The position numbers and the translations under genes are program-made. The notes beneath the pieces are model-generated. The model ran no database searches. It worked only from the letters and a program-made list of their open reading frames with translations, and had not been told where the DNA came from. A stretch of DNA of 64,000 bases. Source: Coix lacryma-jobi var. lacryma-jobi. Lineage: Eukaryota; Streptophyta; Magnoliopsida; Poales; Poaceae. The stretch is taken from positions 36,001,705 to 36,065,704 of the forward strand of contig CM019829.1 in the NCBI GenBank assembly GCA_009763385.1, given 5' to 3'. Of this stretch, positions 30,405-41,197 are shown in pieces (the first letter of the stretch is position 1; each line of letters opens with the position of its first letter).

Positions 30405-33400
30405 GAATCTGCAGGGCGTGATGTTGACCTGGTGTTGTACGAGCTGCAGTGGCTGCACTTGTGGCCAATCACATGAAAGTTCACCTCTGACACCTTGTTG
30501 CAGTCATTGCAAAGCACCCAAATCTGCCAAAAAAAAAGAAAAATCAGAGCACAAAAGCATTAGTTAGTAGTTACATCAAATGAATCAGCAATGTTTTTCT
30601 CATCTACTCAAAATTTCAAATGGGTAGCCTAAATACTACAGAATGCGATACAAGGGAGCTCCCTCCTTTGTGATGGTTCTTCCACTACCATAGATGATTC
30701 ATCAGTATACAAAGACTACAGAGGTTTTCTTGGTATGTTATGAAAAATGTCTATCAGTGAAGGTTTCTAATTCACATAGCAATAACCAAGTTATGAACTT
30801 ACTATCCCAGGGTTAATGTACTAAGCTAGCTAGGAATTGAGCTGCATAGATACACCAGGAAGGAATAAAGAATACCTTGTAACGATATACAGGAGGCATG
30901 ATTGTGGCTTCGATCTACAAAATGACAAGGAACTAACCATAAGTCATTCAGCAAGCACCACAAAACACAATAATATAGTTGCCTAGGACAAAACAAAATC
31001 AGCACACAGGTATATTTCTGGAGTGACCCTCTTCTTATCCAAATGCTATTTACTATTTTTACTATATCATATCATCTGGAAAGAATGCCTCCTGATTGCT
31101 GAAACATTTATTTTTCTGACGCTGCTTCCAAACTATTTTTGGTAATAGACAGGAACACGAATCCTAGATTTCTGAATCTTAAGTTACAACCAAAGATTGT
31201 TTCCCTGTCAGTATACAAGAAATATATACCTCTTGATCTAACATCTCCCAATGACGTGTCAAGTCAAGAGCTGTTTTAGAGCATATCGGACAAGTGTATC
31301 TGTAGCATCAAACACCGATAGAAGTTAACATAAACAAAACTGTCTCAGAGAGTAGATTCAAAGAATGAAAATGACGTATCAATATAATTCTATATTAACA
31401 AAGGTGTAGAGATTTACTTGTTATGTGCCACCATCTCTTCAAAACATGTCAAGTGCATTGTGTGTCCACAGTTAAGAACTCTTGTTCCTTGTAATGAGTC
31501 AAATAGATACTGCAGGGACATAGTTCTGGTTATAATATCTAGATAGCTTCAGAAGCAGCACAAGCTCTCGATGTTACCTCATAACAGATTGGGCAATTCT
31601 GCCTCATTGAGTTCTCCACACACTGATGGTTATCACGCAGTACAACAGAATAGCAGGACCCTGTGCATTGCAGAAAAGGAACAGGAAGAAATAGAACATA
31701 TAAGCATTACCACACAAAGAATAGCCACATGCAGAGATTTACCAGTGGACATAAACTTTAGAATGTTGTTTCTTTGTTGCTGAATTTCAATCACCCTAGA
31801 TGGTTAATGTTAATTTATACTTGATACCGCCTGCAGACTTCAACTTGGGGGCATGAAAATTTTTCATTAGAGACAAAAAAAAAAGGTGACAGAATTTGGA
31901 CTTCAATTATTTAACTGTTGCATATGTAAGAACATTCAACTCAAAATCACCACTGTTGGGTACGGAAAAACATTGAACCGCCACCATGTAGTATGGAAGA
32001 ACATTCAACTCAAAATCACATAATCAAATTGGTTGAAGCAAAGCATACCACACTTTACACAGTGGAAGAAGTTTTCTTTGCCACCAACCCTGGTTGAATT
32101 GAGTGGACACATGATCAGATATCAGCTTAATAATTTATATATTGGTAAAAGTTTTTTTTGTGCTCACCTGCATATGCCACAATCGATGCAATGGTACTGC
32201 CCTTTCTCTGTCTGTAAAAGAAGCAACATGCATCAGTTGGTACGAATGGTACAAAGCAAATACAAAAGCGATCAAACTTAAAAAACCTTACATCGTCATC
32301 ATAAAATTTGCATATATCACAGAAGTACTCTCCCATATTGACTCCACAGCTTATGCACACTTGTGACACCTAAACAGCAAAAATGAATTTTCAGTTTAAG
32401 CACAATAAACCTTACATGACATGAAAATTCTGCAGCAGTTTAAGTCATACCGGCTGTTCAGTTTCACAGAGTAGGCAAACTACCTGCAGGAATGAACAGA
32501 GTTAATACGAGTTAATCTTCCCATTTGCTCAACATAGTAAAGTCAATTAATTGTAGAAACTAGAAAAACATGGAAGGCTTACTTTTTTAACATCCTGCCG
32601 ACATATTGTATGCCGATCTCCAGAAGCCTATAGTGAAGAAAGAACCAACACAATTCAGATTTTTTTTAAGAAAAAGAAATGCTCTAACAATAGCTGTTCT
32701 TTGCATATAGTGCCAAACCATACGGTTTGATTTTAGAAGGCACAATTTCATACACCCATTATGTTTCACTGCTCCAAAAATTACTGAAGGCACAATTTCA
32801 GAAATCTACTATCAAGTTCCCATGTGAGTGCCAAAACCAGACGGTTTGATTTTAGAAGGCACAATTTCATACATCCATTATGTTTCATTGCTCCAAAAAT
32901 GACTAAAGGGCCAATTTCAGAAATCTGCTATCAAGTTCCCATTCCAGGAACCACGGATTCATATATGTATTCTGCTAAGGAGATTGTTCCTTGTTTCACA
33001 ATTTATTGCATGGACACTTCTCTAGACGGCAAGATTACTGCCACTGAATTCCATATTTTGATTTATCATGTACATAATTTAACCAAAGATCTAAGACTAA
33101 CAAAAGTATAGAGCCAAACTACCGACCTTTCAGGTGACAAATGTAATAGCTACGTGCCTATGCCTATACCATCCCCCTTGGTGCATGCCAATGTGCTAGC
33201 TAATTGGCAAGTCATTTTGGCTTTTTCTACGTACATGGATCATACTATCGAGACATAGCGTTATGTAGGTGCAATAGCAAAAGTTGCTACCTAGCTTAGC
33301 CAAAACGACTCACCATTTGGAATCGAGAGAGTACTGTTCTACTTACAAAAAAAAAAGAGAAGAAAAACACACGATGATACGATACTGGTCTGTGAAGAAA

Positions 33401-33891
33401 AAGGGGCACTAAGCTCACCGTGGCCTCGTTGTGGCAGTGGCGGCAGGGGAACACCTGGTTGCAGCACGGCGCCACGATCTTGCACCTCCGCCGGTAATGC
33501 TCGCACCTGCGCCAACGAGCAAATTCCTGACGTGAGAAGATTGTCTAGCATAGCGGAGAGCTAGGCCACCTTGGATCGGGAAACCGAAGGAGGAGGACCG
33601 CAATCGAGCAAAATCAGACAGACAGCCACATGAAACGAAACCGAACACTGGGAGCAGATCAACCGCCACGTAGCGCAGAGCGGAATCGAGGTTCCGTCGG
33701 AAGCAAGGGTGCAGGAACAAGGGAAGGGGGGCAAGCGGAGGCACAGGAGGAGAAGATAATCAAGGATTCCACCAAGGCGCGCTCGCTCACCCGTTCTCCA
33801 ACTTGCCCACGTCGCGGCGGTCCACCTCCCCGTCGCGGGCCGCGCCGACTTCTGCGGCGTCGTTTTCGCCGGGGAATTGCGCTCCCCCCAT
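30356..33891 (-). CDS. CHY/CTCHY/RING-H2 zinc-finger E3 ubiquitin ligase
   Basis: Twelve exons: 33891-33791, 33506-33419, 32627-32583, 32483-32451, 32369-32292, 32211-32168, 32089-32049, 31660-31578, 31509-31418, 31299-31230, 30914-30876, 30523-30356. All introns are GT-AG, total 882 bases, 293 aa, no stop. Residues 35-109 are the CHY zinc finger, about 111-160 the CTCHY finger, 166-208 a canonical RING-H2 (C166, C169, C185, H187, H190, C193, C205, C208), and C243/C246/C261/C264 a zinc ribbon, followed by a Ser/Asp-rich tail. This is the PIRH2/RCHY1 family; plant members include MIEL1, CHYR1 and rice RZFP34, which ubiquitinate regulators in ABA, stress and defence signalling. Which orthologue this is I cannot say. 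It is the only intact host gene I see. Confidence 0.95.
32711..32945. repeat. 118-bp tandem duplication in intron 2 of the RING gene
   Basis: 32711-32828 and 32829-32945 are similar over their whole length with scattered substitutions (for example ACACCC/ACATCC and ACTGAAGG/ACTAAAGG). It sits between exon 3 (ends 32627) and exon 2 (starts 33419). Confidence 0.85.
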
Positions 33892-34530
33892 CCCCGACGA
33901 CGGCGGCGGCGGTGGCGGAGAGGAGGGTGGCAGGGACGTAAATAACGAGGGCGAGCAGGGGCCTCCAGGTAAAATGCCGTGATACAGGGGTGCCGGAGGC
34001 GCTGCTTTTCCTCTCGTTTTATTATTGGTCGAATCGAGGAGAGTAAAAGCGACGTCATGGGCATGGTGGACCCTTATCGTGGACATGGAGCCTCGAGCTG
34101 GACCCACAGCTTTGATTGCTAACTGTACCCGGCCTTCCTATCTCATTTTTTCTGCGGAGCCGGAGAAATTAGTTTTGTCAAATATTTTATATATAAAAAG
34201 TAGATATAAAAAAAACTCTTGATCTGCGGAGTATGACAATCTTCCAACGTAGATTGAGAAAATCCTTTCCCTATCCCACTCTTCCTTTGCACAGAGCGAC
34301 ATCATAACTTCGTAAAATAAGTTGACCGCTGACATGTGCTTTGGACGTGAGATAAATGAAAGAGAAAGAGTTGTTTTCTCTCTTGGGATTTAAACTCTGA
34401 CCCCACCTCAAAGAAGGTATTGAGTCAGACTAACCATTCGAAAATTGATATCATGTGCACAATAAATTATATACATTAAAAATACAAGAAGTTTTTTCAA
34501 ACGACTCCAACTGTTTGCAAGATGTCATTT
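33892..34530 (-). promoter_or_regulatory. 5' untranslated and promoter region of the RING gene
   Basis: The 639 bp between the start codon and the copia 3' LTR must hold the transcription start. The proximal 130 bases are GC-rich and CCG-repeat-rich on the coding strand, typical of a grass 5' leader. I see no convincing TATA box. No other gene is present. Confidence 0.5.
34526..34530 (+). repeat. Target-site duplication CATTT, left copy
   Basis: CATTT precedes the left LTR and is repeated at 45866-45870 after the right LTR. Confidence 0.9.
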
Positions 34531-34799
34531 TGAAGGAACGAAGGTGCTACCAGAAAGCGACCAGAGGGGGGTGAATGGGAGCTTCAAATTTTCCTTTCGA
34601 AAACTTGTTGCCACTGTACCGAGAATCAACCCCAAGAGCAAACCTAGAGCTTGCAAGTATCCACGACCCTAGATGTAGGGTGGATGCTTCCAAGAAGCAC
34701 AGCGGGACACTACACAACTCTAGAAACCCAACGCAAATGACGGAAACCAAAACCGATAACGGACGTGCGAACCGCGAACGAGACAGCGCGAGACAGCAC

Positions 34800-35065
34800 T
34801 GACCGGACTCACCAGAGCGTCCGGTCACAGGAAATCGGTTCTGGGACCTCTCTGTTCCTGACCGGACTCACTGAAGGGAGCGTCCGGTCATTTGTGCAAA
34901 GCGTCCGGTCGAACTGAAAACAACAGATGAACAGTGGAAACACCGAGTCCGGTCACAGGAAGGAAAGAGCGTCCGGTCCGCACAGTGAAGAATCACACGA
35001 GACATTCATCGACCGGACTCTCACCCGTGCGTCCGGTCACCATGATGCATGCGTCCGGTCAGCTC
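34800..35065. repeat. GCGTCCGGTC motif array in copia LTR
   Basis: Six GCGTCCGGTC and about four GACCGGACTC copies, the latter a near inverse of the former. The array is repeated in the other LTR at 44175-44460, where one copy has decayed to GCGTCCAGTC and a 24-bp unit has been added. Confidence 0.85.
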
Positions 35066-35854
35066 GAAACTGCTTCGTTCGTCCACCGATTCGACTCGAT
35101 CTCACCCAAAACCAATCCTCTAGGGATCAAACTTGGTGAGAAGAGTCACAAGGAGGATAGTGAGCTATCTCTAAGAGATCATGGCTCGAACCTATCTCCA
35201 AATCGATGAATCGAAGAAATTCGAGGGAGGGGAGAAAAACTTGACCCGAAATAAAAACCGATCGATCTCCTAGACCACGAGGTTAGAGGTGAATTCCTTC
35301 GGTGGAAAGAAGTGCCTCACGACCTACGACAACTTGGTTCAAACGGATTTGCAAGAGATGAACCGAGCAAAGAGATCAAGCGACGGGAAAAACGTGGAGA
35401 AAAGGATTCCGCGAAGAATACGAACGAAACGCGAATCACAACCACGAAATTGCAACCGTGTGGCTACCACACGCTACAACAGTGAGATTACGGTCTCACT
35501 TCCTCAAAATCTCACGGGCACAGAGGTATTGTTCTCTTCTCTGTGGATCTCAGTTCGCTACAGCAGGGGAGAGGGAGAGCAGGAAAACCTAGAAAGCAAA
35601 ATAGCAAATGGCTGAGATAGATGGGGAGGTGGGTGTCTCCCCCTACTTATCCTAATTCTAACTATTCATAATTCTCACTCTACCCCTAACTACTTACAGA
35701 GCGAACCAGCTAAACCCTAAGGTTATTCTGGACCAACTCGATGGTAGGTGGATCCGACGGCCACGCCCGCACAACTCGTAGCGTTGCCTCGACGCAACCT
35801 CCCGATTGCCGCCACGTGCCGCCACCGCTCTGCGTCCTCTTCACGGACTCCGCC

Positions 35855-36085
35855 CCCGGTTTTGAGGCCCAAACCGGGAAACCAGCCTTCACGATCAACC
35901 CCCGGTTTTGAGGCCCAAACCGGGAAACCAGCCCACGTAGCCTGAGTTTTGTGGCCCAAACTCAGCAAACCCGCAGCACCCAGGTTTTGAGGCCCAAACC
36001 TAGAAACCGTCCTCAGCCCGAGTTTTGTGGCCAAACTCGGAAACCATCAGCGCCCAGGTTTTGAGGCCCAAACCTGGAAACCGTC
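35855..36085. repeat. GTTTTGAGGCCCAAACC block repeat in copia LTR
   Basis: Five to six copies of a roughly 40-bp block built on GGTTTTGAGGCCCAAACC, itself an imperfect palindrome, or GAGTTTTGTGGCCCAAACTC. The same array is at 45253-45485 in the right LTR. Confidence 0.8.
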
Positions 36086-36468
36086 CACCCAATGGTTTTT
36101 CTCTCGCTCTACCACCAAACCGAAGCTGTAGAGGGGATGCACCGCCCGTGCACCCCGTCCACCGACACGTGTCCCCAGGTCCTCGACCCGAGCAATACCA
36201 TGTCCCGCAAGTCTTCGCTTGTCGCTGTCCCAGGCTGTCAGCCACCACAGCTGATCCTCGGGTCACCGGTCCCTCAGTCCAAGCCTCACGTCCGCCCTTC
36301 GCCACTCTCGGTCCATCGGCACGGCACGTCTCTACTTGGCCTTCACCTTGCCTCTAATCACTGTATCCGTGCTCAACACCTGCACAACACAAGCCAAAGA
36401 ACATGCGCATCATCCCAGTTGACAATCACTCATCACTCAGAGACTCGGCATACACCCATGTATCCGCA

Positions 36469-38014
36469 ATCTCCCCCTTGATAAGTGCATTGTCAACTAT
36501 CAACACAATTCATAATAGAAATATAAGGAGAAAGAGAAAACTCGACCAATTGACCCAAAAGCATAGCAAAGCCGAAGAAGGTCAAGTGGAAAGAGCAAAA
36601 CAACTTGGTTCCCAAAGACATGGGCAACGGCTCGACGCAACCAAGCAAAACAAAGCTAGCCCTCAAGAAGAGGTAGAACAGGCTCAACACCGCTAGCCAA
36701 AACCAACTTCAAAAATCAAAGCAAAATGCTAGTCCCTCAAGATAGAGGCACAGAGGCTCAACACAACTAGCAAAAGAGCTCGATACCAATGCCTTATGGC
36801 CAAACTAAAGCAACAAACTCCCCCTCGAAAAGTGCACGCAACCAGGAAAACTCCCCCTTGATTCAACCCGGAAAGCACAAGATTTGAATATTCCCCCTTA
36901 GTTGAACTTCGAGGAAGCATATTATTTGCAATTTCTCCCCCTTAGTTGAAAATGCACTTATCAAGTAAAAGTTCTTCCCCTCAGAAAATGCACCAAACAA
37001 AAATGCCAACAAGAGAAAAACTCCCCCTTTGAACATGCATATGAGTCAAAATGCAAGTTAGCAGCTTTAGGAATATAGTCAAGACAATGTAAAAATGCTC
37101 TGCACAGTATAACTCCAATGACACAACATCATCCACAAAATGCTAGCAAAGGCTCAGACTGATCACTATATACGAAATATGAACATGAAAGCACAGTGAG
37201 CAGTTTTTAGCCAAAAAGATAGTCACCATTAAAAAAGCACTACACATGTATAGACAGGAATCCGATCAAGTGCTAAGCATGTATACTAGGTGAACTACCC
37301 CTAGCAAAGTTCAAACATCATGCTATAGAATGAAGCATACACTTGTGATTTCAGTTTTAAATCGGAGTTGCAGCGGTGAAATAGCACAAGTTCAGAAGTT
37401 TAGCAGATGTTTACGAGAGGTTGAAAGCTTGTCATTGCCTAACTTTTCAACCGAGCGAAGCCTATGCAAAATGCAATCAGAAGCTTAAAGCATCGGTTTC
37501 AGTCATACACTACACGACTCGAGTTTAACTCAAATGTGCAATGAGAAACAGTCTCGATACCGTGATGTGTTGACAAGCAGTCCCATCTCGATCTTTTCAG
37601 TTCACTAAACTTGGTTCAATTTTATTGACAGGATATGAACAAACCAAGCAAGTGAGAGACTCAGAACTAGAGACATAGCAACCTAGCATATATGAAAAGC
37701 ACGAGTAAACTCAACACATCCTACACATGCTAGTTGCATATCTCAATGATGAACATTTTCATGTTTTAAGTTTGTTAAGCAGGTTCACCATTCAAAAATA
37801 GCTCAGCTCATAACATGTATCAGTGATCAGAAGGAGCATAAGCTACATAGCATCAACATAAGCATCAGAGCATACTAAACAGAGCATAGTCACATTCCCA
37901 AGAATATATACATGAAGCTCAGAATGTAATAGCGTATGCTGAAATGCAAAAGAAAAACAAAGACAAACGAAAAAGAGTCAGTCTATCGTACAAGAACCAA
38001 AATGTTTCCCCCAT
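36469..38014 (-). other. Non-coding 3' internal region with repeated polypurine tracts
   Basis: Besides the tract next to the LTR (36469-36480), purine runs of the AAGGGGGAG type (read on the minus strand) recur near 36822-36828, 36850-36858, 36892-36898, 36936-36944 and 37021-37028. From 37040 to 38014 I see no repeat or coding frame; no envelope-like ORF is present. Confidence 0.75.
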
Positions 38015-41000
38015 CTAAAAGGGGAAACACACACCAAGCTCACCTCTCAACCGATTAAAGGTTGATTGGTCCAACGGCTTGGTGAAAATATCAGCCAACT
38101 GATGATGAGTATTGACATGGCGAAGGTCGATATCACCCTTCTCATAGTGGTCTCGCAGAAAATGAAAGCGCACATCAATGTGTTTGGTCTTCGAGTGAAG
38201 CACGGGGTTCTTAGCAACGCTAATAGCACTCGTGCTGTCACAAAGCAAAGGAACGCGAGAAAAGCTCAGACCAAAATCACGCAAAGTGGCCATCATCCAG
38301 AGTAACTGGGAACAACAGCTAGCCGCAGCAACATACTCAGCCTCCGTGGTAGACTGGGCAACACTAGACTGCTTGCGAGAAGACCACGAAACAAGAGAAG
38401 AACCAATAAACTGACAAGTCCCAGAAGTGGACTTGCGCTTAATGCGACAACCAGCAAAATCGGCATCGGAATAACCACAAAGAGAATGGGTGGAGGAAGC
38501 AGAATACCAAATTCCAAACTCAAGAGTGAAGCATAAGTACCTCATAATGCGCTTGACTGCCTGACGGTGAGAGGTGCGCGACGAAGACTGAAATCGCGCG
38601 CAAAGACATACCGCGAACTGAATGTCCGGGCGTGTCGCCGTCAGGTACAGCAGCGACCCGATCATACTCCGGTACTCCTTCTGGTCCACTGCTTCTCCCT
38701 ACTTGTCCGCATCCAGGGCTGTCGTGGTCGACATGGGTGTTGGAAGAGGCTTGGCCTCACCCATATCGAATTTCTTCAGAATGTCCCGGGTGTACTTGCC
38801 CTGGTGCACGAACGTCCCTTCCTGGGATTGCTTGATTTGCAACCCGAAGAAAAACGTCAACTCGCCCATCATGCTCATCTCAAATTCCCTGCTCATAGTA
38901 TCTGCAAACTTGGCAACCAAAGCATGAGAAGAACCACCGAAAATGATATCACCCACGTAAATTTTGACCAAGAGAGTATCAGTGCCTTGCTTGAGGAGAA
39001 AGAGCGTTTTGTCTACACATTCCATTTTAAAACCCTTAGCTAGCAAAAATGTTTTCAACCTATCATACCAGGCTCTAGGGGCTTGTTTCAAACCATACAA
39101 AGCTTTGTGGAGTTTAAAGACATGGTTTGGAAACTTGGGATTTTCAAAATCGGGGGGTTGTCTAACATACACCTCCTCTTCTATGTAGCCGTTTAAGAAG
39201 GCACTCTTAACATCCATTTGAAAAAATTTGAAACCTTTGGATGCAGCAAAAGCCAAGAGTATCCTAATTGCCTCCAAACGAGCTACAGGAGCAAACGTCT
39301 CCTCATAGTCTATTCCCTCCTTTTGACTATATCCCTGGGCTACGAGTCTGGCCTTGTTTCTCACAACATGGCCATCTTCTCCCTGTTTGTTTTTGAAAAC
39401 CCATTTTGTCCCAATTGGGTGACACTCAGAAGGTGGAGACACTAGAACCCAAACCTGATTTCTCTCAAAGTTCTCAAGCTCCTCGTGCACGGCATTGACC
39501 CAATCCGGATCCGTCAAAGCATGTCCAACATCCCGGGGTTCAAAATCAGCAACAAAAGCAGAATGAGCAAAGTGAGAGATTTGCCTTGACCGGGTGACGC
39601 GTTCGTCGATGCTGCCGATCATCTGCTGAGGCGGGTGCTAGCGCTGAATGTGTCGTGGCGCCTCCCTTGCCGAAGTGGCCTCCGCCTCAACAGCAGTTGG
39701 TGCCTCCCCGGGTACAAAAGGTACCGCTCGGGGTGGCGGATCCCACGGCCCCCAGGAAGAAGATGTGTCGGGGTCGTGAGTCGTCGTAGAAGCCGCTCCT
39801 TGCGGCACAGCAGGTGGAGGGGGTGCTGGATCATCTATACCTTCAGCACCCTCGTCCTCGTCATCAAAAAGAGGCTCACCAACCTCATGATCACCTGCAC
39901 GCTCAAAACGAGAAGAAGGACAAACCATGGTCTCGTCGAAGGTGACATCGGATGTCTCCATGACTCGGTTAGTGTCAAGGTTAAGTACACGATAAGCTCG
40001 AGTGTGAGTGCCATAATCCAAAAACACACCGTCAGAAGAACGAGACTCAAACTTGTCCAGGTTGCCCTTTTTGAGTATAAAACAATGGCAACCAAAAACT
40101 CAAAAATAACTCACCTTGGGCAGTTTTCCAAAACGCAACTCATAAGAAGTCTTTTTCAAGAAAGCTCAGAGAAAAATGCGATTTGAAATATAGCATGCAG
40201 TGCTCATGGCTTCGGCCCAATATCGCCTAGGAGTCCTATGCTCATCGAGCATCGTCCTGGCCATCTCTACAAGGGTCCGATTCTTCCTCTCTACAACACC
40301 ATTCTGTGGCAGTGTGTAGGGGGAAGAAAACTGATGCTCTAAACTCAAAGAGTTACAAAACTTCTCAAAATCCGAATTCTTGAATTCGGAACCATTGTCA
40401 CTCCTAATAGCTCGCATCGAGTTCAAAGGGAACTCGTTCTGAAGACGTAAAATCAGATTGCGAGCAAAGGAGAAAGTCTCGGTCTTCTTAGCTAAAAAGA
40501 AGACCCACAAATATCTCGAAAAGTCGTCAACAACAACAAGCACATACCACTTTCCCCCAACCGAGCTCACCCGAGTCGGACCAACAAGGTCCATGTGCAA
40601 AAGCTCTCCAGGGCGCTTGGTCATGACCTGAGTCACTGGATGGTGGGGAGCGGCAACCATCTTCCCATGTCTACAAGAGTGGCAAACAAGATCCTTCTCC
40701 ATCGACAACTCGGGCAATCCTCGGATTAGGCCAAGTGAGCTAAGTCTTGCAAGCAAGTCAAAGCTGAAATGTCCTAGTCTCCTATGCCACTTCCAAAGAT
40801 CAGAGGAGGAAGGTCCAGCCACAAGACAACGAGAAATGCCAAAAGACTCCGAGAAATCCGCACGAAAGACTTTCCCAAAGGGCGAAATCACACAAACAAG
40901 ATTGCCCTGAGGGTCCAAAATACGACTGAGATTCGGCTTAAAACGAATCTCATAGTCGTCGTCAAAGAGTTGCGAAACAGAAAGAAGGTTAAAATGCAAG

Positions 41001-41197
41001 TTAGAAACAAGAGCAACATCACGCAACACAAAGTGCTCATTAACTCGCACCGACCCACGAGACAAAACTTTACCTTTGCTATTGTCGCCGAAGGTGATAA
41101 ACTCCTTTCCGGCGACTGGACTAAGACTGGAGAACCACTTGGCATTTCCGGTCATGTGCCTCGAGCAACCGGAATCCACCAACCAAACGTTCTCCAA
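38015..41197 (-). pseudogene. Broken copia pol (protease, integrase, RT, RNase H)
   Basis: Order on the minus strand: protease DSGCS near 41170; pre-integrase zinc region near 40700; integrase core with HMDLVGP, SDNGSEF and the NGVVERKNR motif to 40169; linker; reverse transcriptase 39600-38700; RNase H 38689-38015 with YSDADFAG and STTEAEY. Stops: TGA at 40168-40166 and 40102-40100, TAG at 39640-39638 and 38701-38699. The RT catalytic motif reads YVGD instead of YVDD (GGT at 38953-38951), so the enzyme would be dead even if translated. Confidence 0.92.

Larger units (their letters stand above)
34531..36468 (-). repeat. 3' LTR of SIRE-type element
   Basis: 1,938 bp. On the minus strand it starts TGCGGATACATGG directly after a GGGGGAGAT polypurine tract and ends CCTTCA. 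It contains six copies of GCGTCCGGTC and several GACCGGACTC (34800-35060), and repeated GTTTTGAGGCCCAAACC blocks (35855-36080). Confidence 0.93.

Noticed and set aside
33561..34107. ORFs of 106-167 codons over exon 1 of the RING gene
   Set aside because: They read through the exon 1 donor or in other frames; the spliced gene model with intact zinc-binding residues explains the region.
37041..38014. Envelope-like ORF expected in some SIRE elements
   Set aside because: No frame longer than about 60 codons is present between RNase H and the polypurine tracts.
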